A DNA stretch of 64,000 bases from Flagellimonas chongwuensis (lineage in GTDB: Bacteria > Bacteroidota > Bacteroidia > Flavobacteriales > Flavobacteriaceae), in NCBI RefSeq assembly GCF_013376415.1, contig NZ_WYET01000004.1, positions 868,001 through 932,000 of the forward strand, read 5' to 3'. The notes below the pieces were generated by a model. It did not search any database and was not told the DNA's origin. It saw only the letters and a program-made list of their open reading frames with translations. Within the stretch, counting starts at the first letter, position 1; each line of letters opens with the position of its first letter. Positions 54,236 to 63,236 of the stretch are shown here, piece by piece. Position numbers and translations under genes: made by a program.

Positions 54236-55951
54236 TCAGTGCTCAATTGCTTGTCCTGCTTGGTTTGGAACACGAATGTTTTCCACGATTTCCTGTACAG
54301 CTTCGGGAGGTTCCGGAGTAAACATATTAACCACGATGGCTACTATGAAGTTGACCAACATTGCAATAGACCCAAATCCTTCTGGGGATACTCCGAACCA
54401 CCAATTTTCCTGAAGCCCAGACACCGCGTCCTTACCTCCATCAAAAATGCCAAATTTGAATTTCAACATATAAAAAAGCATTAGGCAAAGCCCCACTACC
54501 ATTCCAGAAATGGCCCCCTTACTGTTCATTTTTTTATAAAAAATCCCAAGTATGATGGCTGGAAAAAACGATGCCGCGGCCAGGCCAAAAGCCAATGCGA
54601 CTACCGCTGCCACAAATCCCGGAGGATTAATTCCGAAGTATCCCGCTACTACAACGGCAACTGCAGCCGAAAGTCGGGCCGCCCATAGCTCTCCTTTTTC
54701 CGAAAGGTCAGGTTTAAGGACGTTCTTTATCAAATCATGGGAAACCGAGGAGGATATCACCAACAACAACCCTGCAGCGGTAGACAGTGCTGCAGCCAAT
54801 CCTCCCGCAGCGATCAAACCAATGACCCAAGCAGGAAGGTCGGCAATCTCCGGATTGGCCAGTACCATAATGTCACGATCAACTGTAAGTTCGTTTATTT
54901 CAGGTGAAGCTACATATTGAATCTTGCCATCACCATTTTTATCTTCGTGACCGATCAAACCGGTTTTTTCCCATCGGTGGAACCATTCGGGCATATTGTC
55001 ATATTCCTTGCCACTTACGGTTTCAATGAGGTTGGTTCTCGCAAACACGGCTACCGCAGGTGCAGTGGTATAGAGTATAGCAATGAACAGCAGGGCCAAT
55101 CCCGCCGATTTCCTGGCATCTCGGACCCGTTTCACCGTAAAAAAGCGAACGATTACGTGGGGCAGTCCTGCCGTACCCACCATCAAGGCGAGGGTAATCG
55201 CAAAAACATCAATGGTACTTTTGGAGCCATCGGTATATGCTGCAAAACCCAATTCTTCGGACAGACCGTCCAATTTATCCAAAAGATAAGTACCGGAGCC
55301 ATCGGATAGGGTGTCACCAAAACCTAGCTGTGGTACCGGGTTGCCTGTCATTTGGATGGAAATGAATATAGCGGGCACCATAAAGGCAAATATCAAAACA
55401 CAATATTGGGCCACTTGGGTATAGGTAATTCCCTTCATACCTCCGAGAACGGCATAGAACAACACGATAATCATTCCGATGACCACCCCGGTATTGATAT
55501 CAACTTCCAAATATCTTGAAAACACGATTCCCACACCACGCATTTGCCCAGCAACATAAGTAAACGAAACGATAAGAGCACAAATAACGGCCACGACGCG
55601 AGCCGTTTTGGAATAATATCTTTCTCCGATGAAATCGGGTACCGTAAACTTTCCGAATTTCCTAAGGTAAGGTGCCAATAACAAGGCCAAAAGTACGTAG
55701 CCTCCGGTCCACCCCATTAAGTAAACGGCACCATCGTAACCAGCAAACGAAATGATTCCTGCCATGGAAATAAAAGAGGCTGCCGACATCCAGTCTGCTG
55801 CTGTGGCCATGCCGTTGGCCAACGGCGAAACTCCTCCGCCTGCCACATAAAATTCTTTAGTGGAACCTGCCCTCGACCAAATGGCAATTCCTATGTAGAG
55901 ACCAAAGGATAGCGCGACCAATATATAGGTCCAAATTTGAACATCACTCAT
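54236..55951 (-). CDS. actP: Cation/acetate symporter, ActP-like (SSS family)
   Basis: A 571-residue sodium:solute symporter with about thirteen membrane helices. Family motifs include GMATAADWMSAASFISMAG, the sodium-site region in FYAVLGGMKGITYTQVAQ, and GLAAALSTAAGLLLVISSS. The membrane insert near 325-355 (DKNGDGKIQYVASP, EF-hand-like in look) is a loop. It imports acetate or a similar monocarboxylate with Na+. It lies between DUF4212 and acs, as is usual for this transporter subtype. Confidence 0.95.
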   Translation of the reverse strand: MSDVQIWTYILVALSFGLYIGIAIWSRAGSTKEFYVAGGGVSPLANGMATAADWMSAASFISMAGIISFAGYDGAVYLMGWTGGYVLLALLLAPYLRKFGKFTVPDFIGERYYSKTARVVAVICALIVSFTYVAGQMRGVGIVFSRYLEVDINTGVVIGMIIVLFYAVLGGMKGITYTQVAQYCVLIFAFMVPAIFISIQMTGNPVPQLGFGDTLSDGSGTYLLDKLDGLSEELGFAAYTDGSKSTIDVFAITLALMVGTAGLPHVIVRFFTVKRVRDARKSAGLALLFIAILYTTAPAVAVFARTNLIETVSGKEYDNMPEWFHRWEKTGLIGHEDKNGDGKIQYVASPEINELTVDRDIMVLANPEIADLPAWVIGLIAAGGLAAALSTAAGLLLVISSSVSHDLIKNVLKPDLSEKGELWAARLSAAVAVVVAGYFGINPPGFVAAVVALAFGLAAASFFPAIILGIFYKKMNSKGAISGMVVGLCLMLFYMLKFKFGIFDGGKDAVSGLQENWWFGVSPEGFGSIAMLVNFIVAIVVNMFTPEPPEAVQEIVENIRVPNQAGQAIEH

Positions 55952-55970
55952 GATACGATTTTAAGGTGGG

Positions 55971-56234
55971 TTAATCTTCGTTGTAGCCGTATTTTTTGTC
56001 GAGTTTGTTCATCAGACGAACATATACAAAAATCAGAATGACAAATACGTAAATGGCTCCTTGCTGCACAAACCAAAACCCGAGTTTAAATCCACCCAAT
56101 CGAATAGTGTTCAACTCATCTTTGAAAAGAATGCCCGCTCCGTAGGATACCAAGAACCAGATGAACAAAAGTATCACCAAATACCTGAGGTTCTCTTTCC
56201 AGTAAGCAGTAGCTTTTTTTTGTTTTTCTGACAT
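55971..56234 (-). CDS. DUF4212 domain protein, small symporter partner
   Basis: An 87-residue protein with two membrane helices (about 16-36 and 50-72). The N-terminus AYWKENLRYLVILLFIWFLVS is the DUF4212 hallmark. These small proteins precede SSS-family acetate-type symporters in many bacteria and are believed to be a subunit or chaperone, comparable to DUF485 with ActP. It starts the DUF4212-actP-acs operon, 19 nt before actP. Confidence 0.93.
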   Translation of the reverse strand: MSEKQKKATAYWKENLRYLVILLFIWFLVSYGAGILFKDELNTIRLGGFKLGFWFVQQGAIYVFVILIFVYVRLMNKLDKKYGYNED

Positions 56235-56319
56235 GGTGTTGGTTTGTTTAGTTAATTTGTTTGTGCCATGTCAAGATATCAAATTAGTTTTAAGATTTAT
56301 TACTATCGAGGCAATAAAA

Positions 56320-56344
56320 AAAGGGAATTCACAGAATTCCCTTT
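56320..56344. terminator. Terminator of purC
   Basis: AAAGGGAATTC (56320-56330) pairs perfectly with GAATTCCCTTT (56334-56344) around ACA, with seven T following on the minus strand. A CTAACTA motif precedes it in the purC sense. Confidence 0.88.
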
Positions 56345-56376
56345 AAATTATTAGTTAGATAACAAGTAAGCGATAG

Positions 56377-57330
56377 TTATTTTGCCAAATACTCCGTTAC
56401 ATTGGACAGGATACGTTCCTGAAGATTGGAAATATCGCTTTTTACAAATTTTTCTCCTGTGATATTTTCATAAAGTTCAATATATCTGTTCGAAACCGAT
56501 TCAATATATTCATCGGACATTTCCGGCACAGATTGTCCTTTCAAGCCTTGAAATCCATTGGAAATCAACCATTGTCTCACAAACTCTTTGGACAATTGTT
56601 TTTGGGCTTCGCCCTTAGCTTGGCGTTCTTCATAGCCGTCGGCATAGAAATATCGGGAAGAGTCTGGGGTATGGATTTCATCGATCAATACAATCTCACC
56701 ATCCTTTGTTTTACCAAATTCATACTTGGTATCAACAAGAATCAATCCTCGTTTGGCTGCAATTTCGGTTCCTCTTTGGAAAAGGGTCCTCGTATATTTT
56801 TCCAATACTTCGTAATCTTCTTTGGAAACTATACCGCGCTTTAAAATATCTTCTTTTGAAATATCTTCGTCGTGATCTCCTTTTTCCGCTTTGGTTGCAG
56901 GAGTGATGATAGGCTCAGGAAATTTATCGTTTTCCTTCATCCCTTCGGGCATAGGAACCCCGCAGAGCAATCTTTTACCTGATTTGTACTCGCGTGCTGC
57001 ATGACCGGACATATAGCCCCTAATCACCATTTCTACTTTGAACGGCTCACAAGCCTTACCTACAGCCACATTGGGATCTGGTGTCGCCATTAACCAATTG
57101 GGCACGATATCTTCGGTATCCTTCATCATTTTGGTTGCAATTTGATTTAGGATTTGACCTTTGTACGGAATTCCTTTGGGCATAACCACATCAAAGGCAG
57201 AAAGGCGGTCTGTGGCCACCATCACCAAAACATCATTCTCAAGGGTATAAACTTCCCTTACTTTACCTTTGTAAATAGATTTTTGCCCAGGAAAGTTAAA
57301 ATCCGTGGACATCAGCGTATTCATTCCCAT
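56377..57330 (-). CDS. purC: Phosphoribosylaminoimidazolesuccinocarboxamide synthase
   Basis: A 317-residue SAICAR synthetase of the long form. [11 protein letters not shown] near the N-terminus, [33 protein letters not shown] and [15 protein letters not shown] are conserved. It joins aspartate to CAIR in purine synthesis. In-frame ATGs at 57324 and 57312 are alternatives. It begins 6 nt after phoH and ends at a strong terminator. Confidence 0.96.
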   Translation of the reverse strand: MGMNTLMSTDFNFPGQKSIYKGKVREVYTLENDVLVMVATDRLSAFDVVMPKGIPYKGQILNQIATKMMKDTEDIVPNWLMATPDPNVAVGKACEPFKVEMVIRGYMSGHAAREYKSGKRLLCGVPMPEGMKENDKFPEPIITPATKAEKGDHDEDISKEDILKRGIVSKEDYEVLEKYTRTLFQRGTEIAAKRGLILVDTKYEFGKTKDGEIVLIDEIHTPDSSRYFYADGYEERQAKGEAQKQLSKEFVRQWLISNGFQGLKGQSVPEMSDEYIESVSNRYIELYENITGEKFVKSDISNLQERILSNVTEYLAK

Positions 57331-57336
57331 AATTTT

Positions 57337-58296
57337 CTAGTATTGATTTTGGTGCTCTATGTTTTTATAGGCATCAATCACCTTTTTCACCAATTTGTGC
57401 CGTATCACATCTTTATCATCCAAGTAAATGATACTGATACCCTCAACATTTTTCAGAATGAGCAAAGCCTCCTTCAAACCTGATATCACACGTCTCGGTA
57501 AATCAATCTGCCCCGGATCACCCGTTAATAAAAACTTGGCGTTTTTTCCCATACGGGTCAAGAACATTTTCATTTGGGCATGGGTGGTATTCTGGGCTTC
57601 GTCCAAAATCACAAAGGCATTATCCAGCGTACGACCGCGCATAAAGGCCATAGGTGCAATTTGGATGGTACCGTCCTCGATATATTTTTCCAATTTCTCG
57701 GAAGGAATCATATCCCGAAGGGCATCGTACAAAGGTTGCATATACGGATCTAGCTTCTCTTTAAGATCTCCCGGAAGAAAACCAAGATTTTCCCCTGCTT
57801 CCACAGCGGGACGGGTCAAAATAATTCGCCTCACCTGTTTTTCTTTCAAGGCTTTTACGGCCAAGGCAACACCCGTATAGGTTTTGCCGGTACCCGCAGG
57901 ACCTATGGCAAAAACCATATCGTCCTTTTTACAGGCATCCACCAATCTACGCTGGTTTGCGGTCTGGGCCTTTATCAACCTACCGCTAACACCATGTACC
58001 AAAACATCACCGCTACTTTTGGAAGATGTATATTCCTCCTTACTGCTGCTGGTAAGTACCCGCTCGATCATGTTTTCGTCAAGCTTGTTGTACTTGGCAA
58101 ATTGACTGGTAAGTTCATCAAAGCGTTTGTCGAACTCTTCCAAAAGTTCTTCATCACCAAATACCTTGATTTTGTTGCCTCTCGCTACAATTTTTAGCTT
58201 TGGAAAATATTTTTTGAGCAACTCGATATTGGAGTTTTGCTGCCCAAAAAATTCCTGAGGACTGATTTCCGTAAGTTCGATTATTAGTTCGTTCAA
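57337..58296 (-). CDS. phoH: PhoH family ATPase
   Basis: I start at TTG 58296 (319 aa, reading NELIIELTEISPQEFFG after the start), because the longer TTG-led frame from 58365 would begin inside the promoter box TAAGTTTG and the family starts here. Walker A is AIGPAGTGKTYTGVALA and Walker B VILDEAQNTTHAQ, with TGDPGQIDLP after. PhoH proteins are ATPases linked to RNA metabolism and phosphate starvation; the exact role is uncertain. Followed closely by purC. Confidence 0.93.
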   Translation of the reverse strand: MNELIIELTEISPQEFFGQQNSNIELLKKYFPKLKIVARGNKIKVFGDEELLEEFDKRFDELTSQFAKYNKLDENMIERVLTSSSKEEYTSSKSSGDVLVHGVSGRLIKAQTANQRRLVDACKKDDMVFAIGPAGTGKTYTGVALAVKALKEKQVRRIILTRPAVEAGENLGFLPGDLKEKLDPYMQPLYDALRDMIPSEKLEKYIEDGTIQIAPMAFMRGRTLDNAFVILDEAQNTTHAQMKMFLTRMGKNAKFLLTGDPGQIDLPRRVISGLKEALLILKNVEGISIIYLDDKDVIRHKLVKKVIDAYKNIEHQNQY

Positions 58297-58362
58297 AAAT
58301 TGTGAGGTGTTACAGTTGTTTTTGAAGAATTTAATTCTTTCTTTTTTGACTAATTTTACAAA

Positions 58363-58370
58363 CAAACTTA
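58363..58370 (-). promoter_or_regulatory. Putative -7 box (TAAGTTTG) of phoH
   Basis: Perfect TANNTTTG match on the minus strand, 66 nt before the chosen start. It overlaps the TTG that would begin the longer reading frame. Confidence 0.5.
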
Positions 58371-58415
58371 ACTAAAAATCAATTTGAAGGCGGAAAAACA
58401 TATCAACAGTACTGT

Positions 58416-59246
58416 ATGCCAATCATAACCCTAACTACCGATTTTGGATACAAGGATCACTTTGTGGGTGCTGTTAAAGGGGGCATACTGAGCAACCTGC
58501 CTGATTGCAACGTTGTTGATATTTCGCACGCCATTAGTCCTTTTAACATTCAGGAATGTGCCTATATCCTAAGGAATGCCTATCGTTCGTTCCCAAAGGG
58601 AACGGTACATGTTGTCGGGGTGGATTCCGAAATTTCACCCGAAAACGAGCATATCGTGGTGCAGGTGGACGGACAGTATTTTGTTAGTGCCAACAGCGGT
58701 GTTATTTCCTTGATAACTTCCGAGGTTCAACCCGAAAAAGTTGTGGAAATCAATTTGCCCAACGCAGAAGCTGGTGCCTTTCCCGTGCTCAATATTTTTG
58801 TTCAGGTAGCCTGCCATATTGCACGCGGCGGGAAACTGGAAGTTATAGGCCGACCTTTCCAAAGTTTGAAAGAGCTGCGTGATTTTGAGCCACGCATCAC
58901 CAATGAAGGTAAATCTATCACGGGTAATGTGATTTATATAGACAACTACGGTAACGTTGTAACCAACATTCAGAAAAGTTTGTTCGAAGCCTATCGGAGC
59001 GGCCGTGATTTTGAAATTATCGCTCGCACCACCATTATAAGGCAAGTGCACCAGAGTTATAATGGCATCATCAACTATAATTTGGAACGGAACCAGCGCA
59101 AAGGTCCCGGAGATGCGCTCGCCCTGTTTAATTCTGCCGGCTATATAGAACTCGCTATTTATAAAAGTGACCTGAATTCCGTTGGGGGAGCATCTTCGCT
59201 CCTTGGACTGAATTACAGGGACACGGTAACCATAAATTTCCTGTAA
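58416..59246 (+). CDS. SAM hydroxide adenosyltransferase family (DUF62) protein, Arg of triad not conserved
   Basis: A 276-residue protein. The N-terminus IITLTTDFGYKDHFVGAVKG is diagnostic of DUF62. Enzymes of this family split S-adenosylmethionine to adenosine and methionine with water, using an Asp-Arg-His triad. Here the Asp region reads VVGVDSEISPENEH, so the usual Arg is replaced, while the His in CHIARGGKLE remains. Catalysis is therefore uncertain. It is translated into the monooxygenase and gldFG by zero-gap or overlapping starts. Confidence 0.88.
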   Translation: MPIITLTTDFGYKDHFVGAVKGGILSNLPDCNVVDISHAISPFNIQECAYILRNAYRSFPKGTVHVVGVDSEISPENEHIVVQVDGQYFVSANSGVISLITSEVQPEKVVEINLPNAEAGAFPVLNIFVQVACHIARGGKLEVIGRPFQSLKELRDFEPRITNEGKSITGNVIYIDNYGNVVTNIQKSLFEAYRSGRDFEIIARTTIIRQVHQSYNGIINYNLERNQRKGPGDALALFNSAGYIELAIYKSDLNSVGGASSLLGLNYRDTVTINFL

Positions 59247-59549
59247 ATGTTGATACGCATTGTAAAACTGACTTTTAAACCCGAAAATATTGCTAGTTTT
59301 GAGCGAATCTTTGAAGAAAGTAAAAACGGTATTCTCGCTTTTGAAGGCTGTAATATGGTGGAATTATATCAGGACATTGCAAATTCAAATATATTTTTCA
59401 CCTATAGTTTTTGGGATACGGAAGCGCACCTGAACAGTTACAGGGATTCCGATTTCTTTAAAGGGGTTTGGGGCAACACCAAAAAGTTATTCGCCGATAA
59501 ACCCGAAGCATGGAGTGTTCATAAAATTCAATCAACAAACCCATCTTAA
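59247..59549 (+). CDS. Antibiotic biosynthesis monooxygenase-like (ABM) small protein
   Basis: A 100-residue ferredoxin-like alpha-beta protein of the ABM family (FxxxxxxxFERIFEESKNGILAFEGC in outline, then SFWDTEAHLNSYRDSDFF). Known members are cofactor-free quinol monooxygenases or heme-degrading enzymes. Its ATG follows the DUF62 stop directly, and its stop overlaps the gldF start (TAATG). Function here unknown. Confidence 0.85.
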   Translation: MLIRIVKLTFKPENIASFERIFEESKNGILAFEGCNMVELYQDIANSNIFFTYSFWDTEAHLNSYRDSDFFKGVWGNTKKLFADKPEAWSVHKIQSTNPS

Positions 59550-60280
59550 TGTTCGCAATATTTAAGAGAGAGGTACGGTCCTTTTTTACATCGCCCATTG
59601 GTTATTTAATTGTGGGGTCCTTTTTACTGCTCAACGGGCTTTTTCTTTGGGTCTTCAAAGGGGAATACAATATTTTTGATTATGGCTTTGCCGATTTGAG
59701 CAACTTCTTTTTGCTGGCCCCTTGGATTTTCATCTTTTTGGTACCTGCAATCACCATGAAGAGTTTTTCCGAAGAGCGGAAAATGGGAACGTTGGAATTA
59801 TTGCTCATCAAGCCTATCTCTGTTTGGAAATTGGTCCTCGGTAAATTTTGGGGCGCATTTCTACTATGTGTCATCGCCGTAGTTCCGACAATCGTTTATG
59901 TTTTTGCCATCTCTGGATTAGGTATGGTGGGAGGTAATTATGATCTCGGGGTGGTATTGGGCTCTTACTTTGGATTATTGTTTTTGATGGGCTGCTATGT
60001 TTCCATCGGGATATTTGCCTCCACGCTTTCGGATAATCAAATCATTGCATTTTTAGTGGGAATTTTGGTCTGCTTTCTGATTTTTAACGGGTTTGATGCC
60101 GCCGCTTCCTTGTTTTCAAATGGAGAAACACAACAATTCATTCAATCGCTCGGAGCAAAAGCACATTTTGATAGCATTGCAAGAGGCGTGATAGACACTA
60201 GGGACTTGGTTTACTTTATATCCTTGACCCTTTTGTTTCTGTACCTCACATTTCAACGTTTAAAACAATTGCCACGATAA
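59549..60280 (+). CDS. gldF: Gliding motility ABC transporter permease GldF
   Basis: A 243-residue membrane protein with six hydrophobic segments. The N-terminal EVRSFFTSPIGYLIVG and the coupling SEERKMGTLELLLIKPISVWKLVLG are typical of GldF. With GldA and GldG it forms an ABC-like complex required for gliding in Flavobacterium johnsoniae. Its stop overlaps the gldG start (TAATG). No gldA is in the window. Gliding in this organism is likely but not proven by this alone. Confidence 0.93.
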   Translation: MFAIFKREVRSFFTSPIGYLIVGSFLLLNGLFLWVFKGEYNIFDYGFADLSNFFLLAPWIFIFLVPAITMKSFSEERKMGTLELLLIKPISVWKLVLGKFWGAFLLCVIAVVPTIVYVFAISGLGMVGGNYDLGVVLGSYFGLLFLMGCYVSIGIFASTLSDNQIIAFLVGILVCFLIFNGFDAAASLFSNGETQQFIQSLGAKAHFDSIARGVIDTRDLVYFISLTLLFLYLTFQRLKQLPR

Positions 60281-61944
60281 TGAGAAAATTTTTGGTGTCC
60301 ATATTAAAAGTGATTGTGGCAGTGGTCGTCATCAATCTATTGGCCAGTTTTGTGTACACCCGGTTCGACCTTACCGAGGATAAAAGATATACGCTTTCCG
60401 AACCCGCCGTAGCGGTAGCCCAAAAATTTGAAGCCCCTGTAATTGTTGACGTGCTTTTGGATGGAAATATTCCTGCAGAGTTTGCCAAATTGAAAACAGA
60501 GACCATTCAATTATTGGAATCCTTCGGGTCCAAGAACAGTAACATCAAATATAATTTGGTAGACCCCATGGAGGATAGCGAGAATCCACAGGAAACGGTT
60601 GCTCAATTGCAAAGCTTGGGATTACAACCCGCCAACGTTACGGTTGAGGAAAACGGAAAAGTATCCAACGAACTGGTATTCCCTTGGGCCATGGTCAACT
60701 ACAACGACCAGACGGTAAAAGTACCTTTACTTAAAAATAGATTAGGCGCCACAGCAGAGGAGCGCATCAACAACTCCGTACAACAACTGGAATATGCCTT
60801 TGCGGATGCATTTACCAAATTGAGCATTGAAGAAAAAAAGAGCATCGCCGTTATCAAAGGAAATGGCGAACTGGATGATATTTATATTGCTGATTACCTC
60901 ACTACCATTCGGGATTACTATAACATTGGCGCCATAACGTTGGATTCTGTAGGTTCCAACCCGCAAAACGTTTTGAATCAGCTAAAAAACTTTGACCTTG
61001 CCCTAATTGCAAAGCCTACCGAGGCCTTTACTGACCAAGAAAAATATGTTATGGACCAATATATGGTTCAAGGTGGCAAATCCATTTGGATGATAGATCA
61101 GGTCAATATGGAAATGGATAGCATTTACGCTGGTGGTGGAGAAGCTATCGCTACACCACGAGATCTTAACTTAAAAGATTTGTTCTTTAAATATGGGGTT
61201 CGCATCAATCCAGTTTTAGTAAACGACCTTTACTTCACCCAAATTGTTTTGGCCTCCGGAGAAGGAAACGATTCGCAGTATAATCCGATTCCTTGGTTTT
61301 ATTACCCCATGGTTTTTTCACAGAACAATCACCCTATCAACACCAACATAGAAGCGGTAAGATACCAGTTTACCAGTCCGATGGACGTATTGGAAAACGA
61401 TTATCAAAAAACCATACTGTTGCAGAGTTCGCCACTTTCCAAAACAGATGGAATTCCCAGAATCGTAAGTTTGGACATCATCAACCAACAACCTGATGAA
61501 GCAAGTTACAATAATGGTGGTTTGCCCCTGGCCGTATTAATTGAAGGAAGTTTTACCTCAATGTATAAGAACAGGGTAAAGCCATTAAAACTTCAAAACA
61601 CCTCGGAAGAAGGCCCCGAAAATAAGATGATTGTCATCTCTGATGGAGACGTTATTAAAAACCAATTGCGCAATGGCAGACCGTTGGAGTTGGGTTACGA
61701 TAAATGGACCAATAACCGCTATGGGAACAAGGAATTTTTGGTGAACAGCACAAATTATCTTTTGGATAATACAGGGCTTATTAACATTCGAAACAAGAAA
61801 GTAACCATCCCGTTATTGGATGTGAAAAAAATTGCAGAGCAAAAAACTAAATGGCAGCTTGTAAACATAGGATTACCAGTGGCTTTGACCTTACTGTTCG
61901 GACTGTTCTTCGGTTACTACAGAAAACGCAAGTTTACCGCTTAA
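60280..61944 (+). CDS. gldG: Gliding motility protein GldG
   Basis: A 554-residue protein with a membrane helix at each end (about 7-27 and 527-547) and a large soluble part. Features include RFDLTEDKRYTLSEPAVAVA, the N-terminal GldG pattern, and GGKSIWMIDQVNMEMDS, which belongs to the ABC-associated periplasmic domain. It is a partner of GldF in the putative transporter. TAATG overlap with gldF. It is the last gene of the DUF62-ABM-gldFG operon; dnaN has its own promoter box. Confidence 0.94.
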   Translation: MRKFLVSILKVIVAVVVINLLASFVYTRFDLTEDKRYTLSEPAVAVAQKFEAPVIVDVLLDGNIPAEFAKLKTETIQLLESFGSKNSNIKYNLVDPMEDSENPQETVAQLQSLGLQPANVTVEENGKVSNELVFPWAMVNYNDQTVKVPLLKNRLGATAEERINNSVQQLEYAFADAFTKLSIEEKKSIAVIKGNGELDDIYIADYLTTIRDYYNIGAITLDSVGSNPQNVLNQLKNFDLALIAKPTEAFTDQEKYVMDQYMVQGGKSIWMIDQVNMEMDSIYAGGGEAIATPRDLNLKDLFFKYGVRINPVLVNDLYFTQIVLASGEGNDSQYNPIPWFYYPMVFSQNNHPINTNIEAVRYQFTSPMDVLENDYQKTILLQSSPLSKTDGIPRIVSLDIINQQPDEASYNNGGLPLAVLIEGSFTSMYKNRVKPLKLQNTSEEGPENKMIVISDGDVIKNQLRNGRPLELGYDKWTNNRYGNKEFLVNSTNYLLDNTGLINIRNKKVTIPLLDVKKIAEQKTKWQLVNIGLPVALTLLFGLFFGYYRKRKFTA

Positions 61945-61983
61945 GTGTTGATAAATTTGTTTCTCTGCTAAATCCATTTGGGA

Positions 61984-61991
61984 TATATTTG
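61984..61991 (+). promoter_or_regulatory. Putative -7 box (TATATTTG) of dnaN
   Basis: Perfect TANNTTTG match 73 nt before the dnaN ATG, with a TTTG (61956-61959) 24 nt further upstream. Confidence 0.45.
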
Positions 61992-62064
61992 TTTTTATTG
62001 ATTTTAAAGGCCCTCCAAGAGGGATAAATTGCAAAAAAAGCAACTTTACTAAAGTATTACGTTG

Positions 62065-63183
62065 ATGAAATTTATCGTATCCAGCACATATTTATTGAAA
62101 CAGTTACAGGTTTTAGGAGGAGTTATCAACAATAGCAACACCTTGCCCATCTTGGACAATTTTTTGTTCGATCTTAAAGAAAGTAAGTTAACGGTTTCCG
62201 CTTCAGATTTGGAAACTACAATGAGCTCAGTTTTAGAAGTAGATTCCGATTCCGAAGGAACCATCGCCGTTCCCGCTCGTTTACTTTTGGATACCCTAAA
62301 AACATTCCCGGAGCAACCCTTGACCTTTGTGGTCGAGGACAACAATACTGTGGAAATCAGTAGCAATCACGGTAAGTATGCCTTGGCATATGCCGATGGT
62401 GCTGAATTCCCAAAAGCAGTGGAAGTCTCCAATCCGAGCTCCACTACGCTATTGGGCGATATTTTGGCCACAGCCATCAACAAAACCATATTCGCAGCAG
62501 GAAATGATGATCTTCGCCCAGTAATGAGCGGGGTGTTTTTTCAGTTTTCTCCAGAGAATTTGACCTTTGTGGCCACCGATGCCCATAAATTGGTTAAATA
62601 CCAACGTCAGGATGTAAGTGCTTCCGAAGTGGCGGAATTCATCATGCCCAAAAAACCGTTGACCTTGTTAAAAGGTATTCTAGCAGGTTCCGAATCTGAA
62701 GTTACCATAGAATACAATGATAGCAATGCCAAATTCTATTTTGACAATACTGAACTGGTTTGTCGCTTAATTGATGGAAAATACCCGAACTACGAAGCGG
62801 TGATTCCAAAAGAAAACCCGAACAAACTTACGATTGCTAGAAATCAATTCCAGAGTTCTGTGCGCAGGGTTTCCATCTTCTCCAACAAGACCACGCACCA
62901 AATACGTTTAAAAGTTGCCGGTGCCGAACTTAATATTTCTGCGGAAGATGTGGATTATAGCAACAAGGCCGAGGAAAGATTGTCTTGTTCTTACCAAGGG
63001 GATGATATGCAGATTGGTTTCAACTCTAGGTTCCTTTTGGAAATGTTGAACAATTTATCTTCCGATGAAGTTTCCTTGGAAATGAGCTTACCTAACAGAG
63101 CGGGCATCCTTACCCCAATCGATGGATTGGACGAGGGCGAGCACGTGACCATGCTGGTAATGCCGGTGATGCTGAATAATTAA
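62065..63183 (+). CDS. dnaN: DNA polymerase III beta clamp
   Basis: A 372-residue sliding clamp with three repeated domains. The start at ATG 62065 (MKFIVSSTYLLKQLQVLGG) is chosen over a TTG just before it. Typical parts are NTLPILDNFLF and AADEDS-like repeats, with GVFFQFSPENLTFVATDAHKL in the second domain and the C-terminal MLVMPVML. The gene is not next to dnaA here, which is common in Bacteroidota. A hairpin follows the stop. Confidence 0.98.
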   Translation: MKFIVSSTYLLKQLQVLGGVINNSNTLPILDNFLFDLKESKLTVSASDLETTMSSVLEVDSDSEGTIAVPARLLLDTLKTFPEQPLTFVVEDNNTVEISSNHGKYALAYADGAEFPKAVEVSNPSSTTLLGDILATAINKTIFAAGNDDLRPVMSGVFFQFSPENLTFVATDAHKLVKYQRQDVSASEVAEFIMPKKPLTLLKGILAGSESEVTIEYNDSNAKFYFDNTELVCRLIDGKYPNYEAVIPKENPNKLTIARNQFQSSVRRVSIFSNKTTHQIRLKVAGAELNISAEDVDYSNKAEERLSCSYQGDDMQIGFNSRFLLEMLNNLSSDEVSLEMSLPNRAGILTPIDGLDEGEHVTMLVMPVMLNN

Positions 63184-63202
63184 ACTAACTATTCAACCAT
63201 AA

Positions 63203-63231
63203 AAAAGCTGGAGCAATATGTTCCAGCTTTT
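63203..63231 (+). terminator. Terminator of dnaN
   Basis: AAAAGCTGGA (63203-63212) pairs with TCCAGCTTTT (63222-63231), followed by T-rich DNA. A CTAACTA motif (63185-63191) precedes it. It also serves the convergent DUF4870 gene. Confidence 0.85.
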
Positions 63232-63236
63232 TGTTT

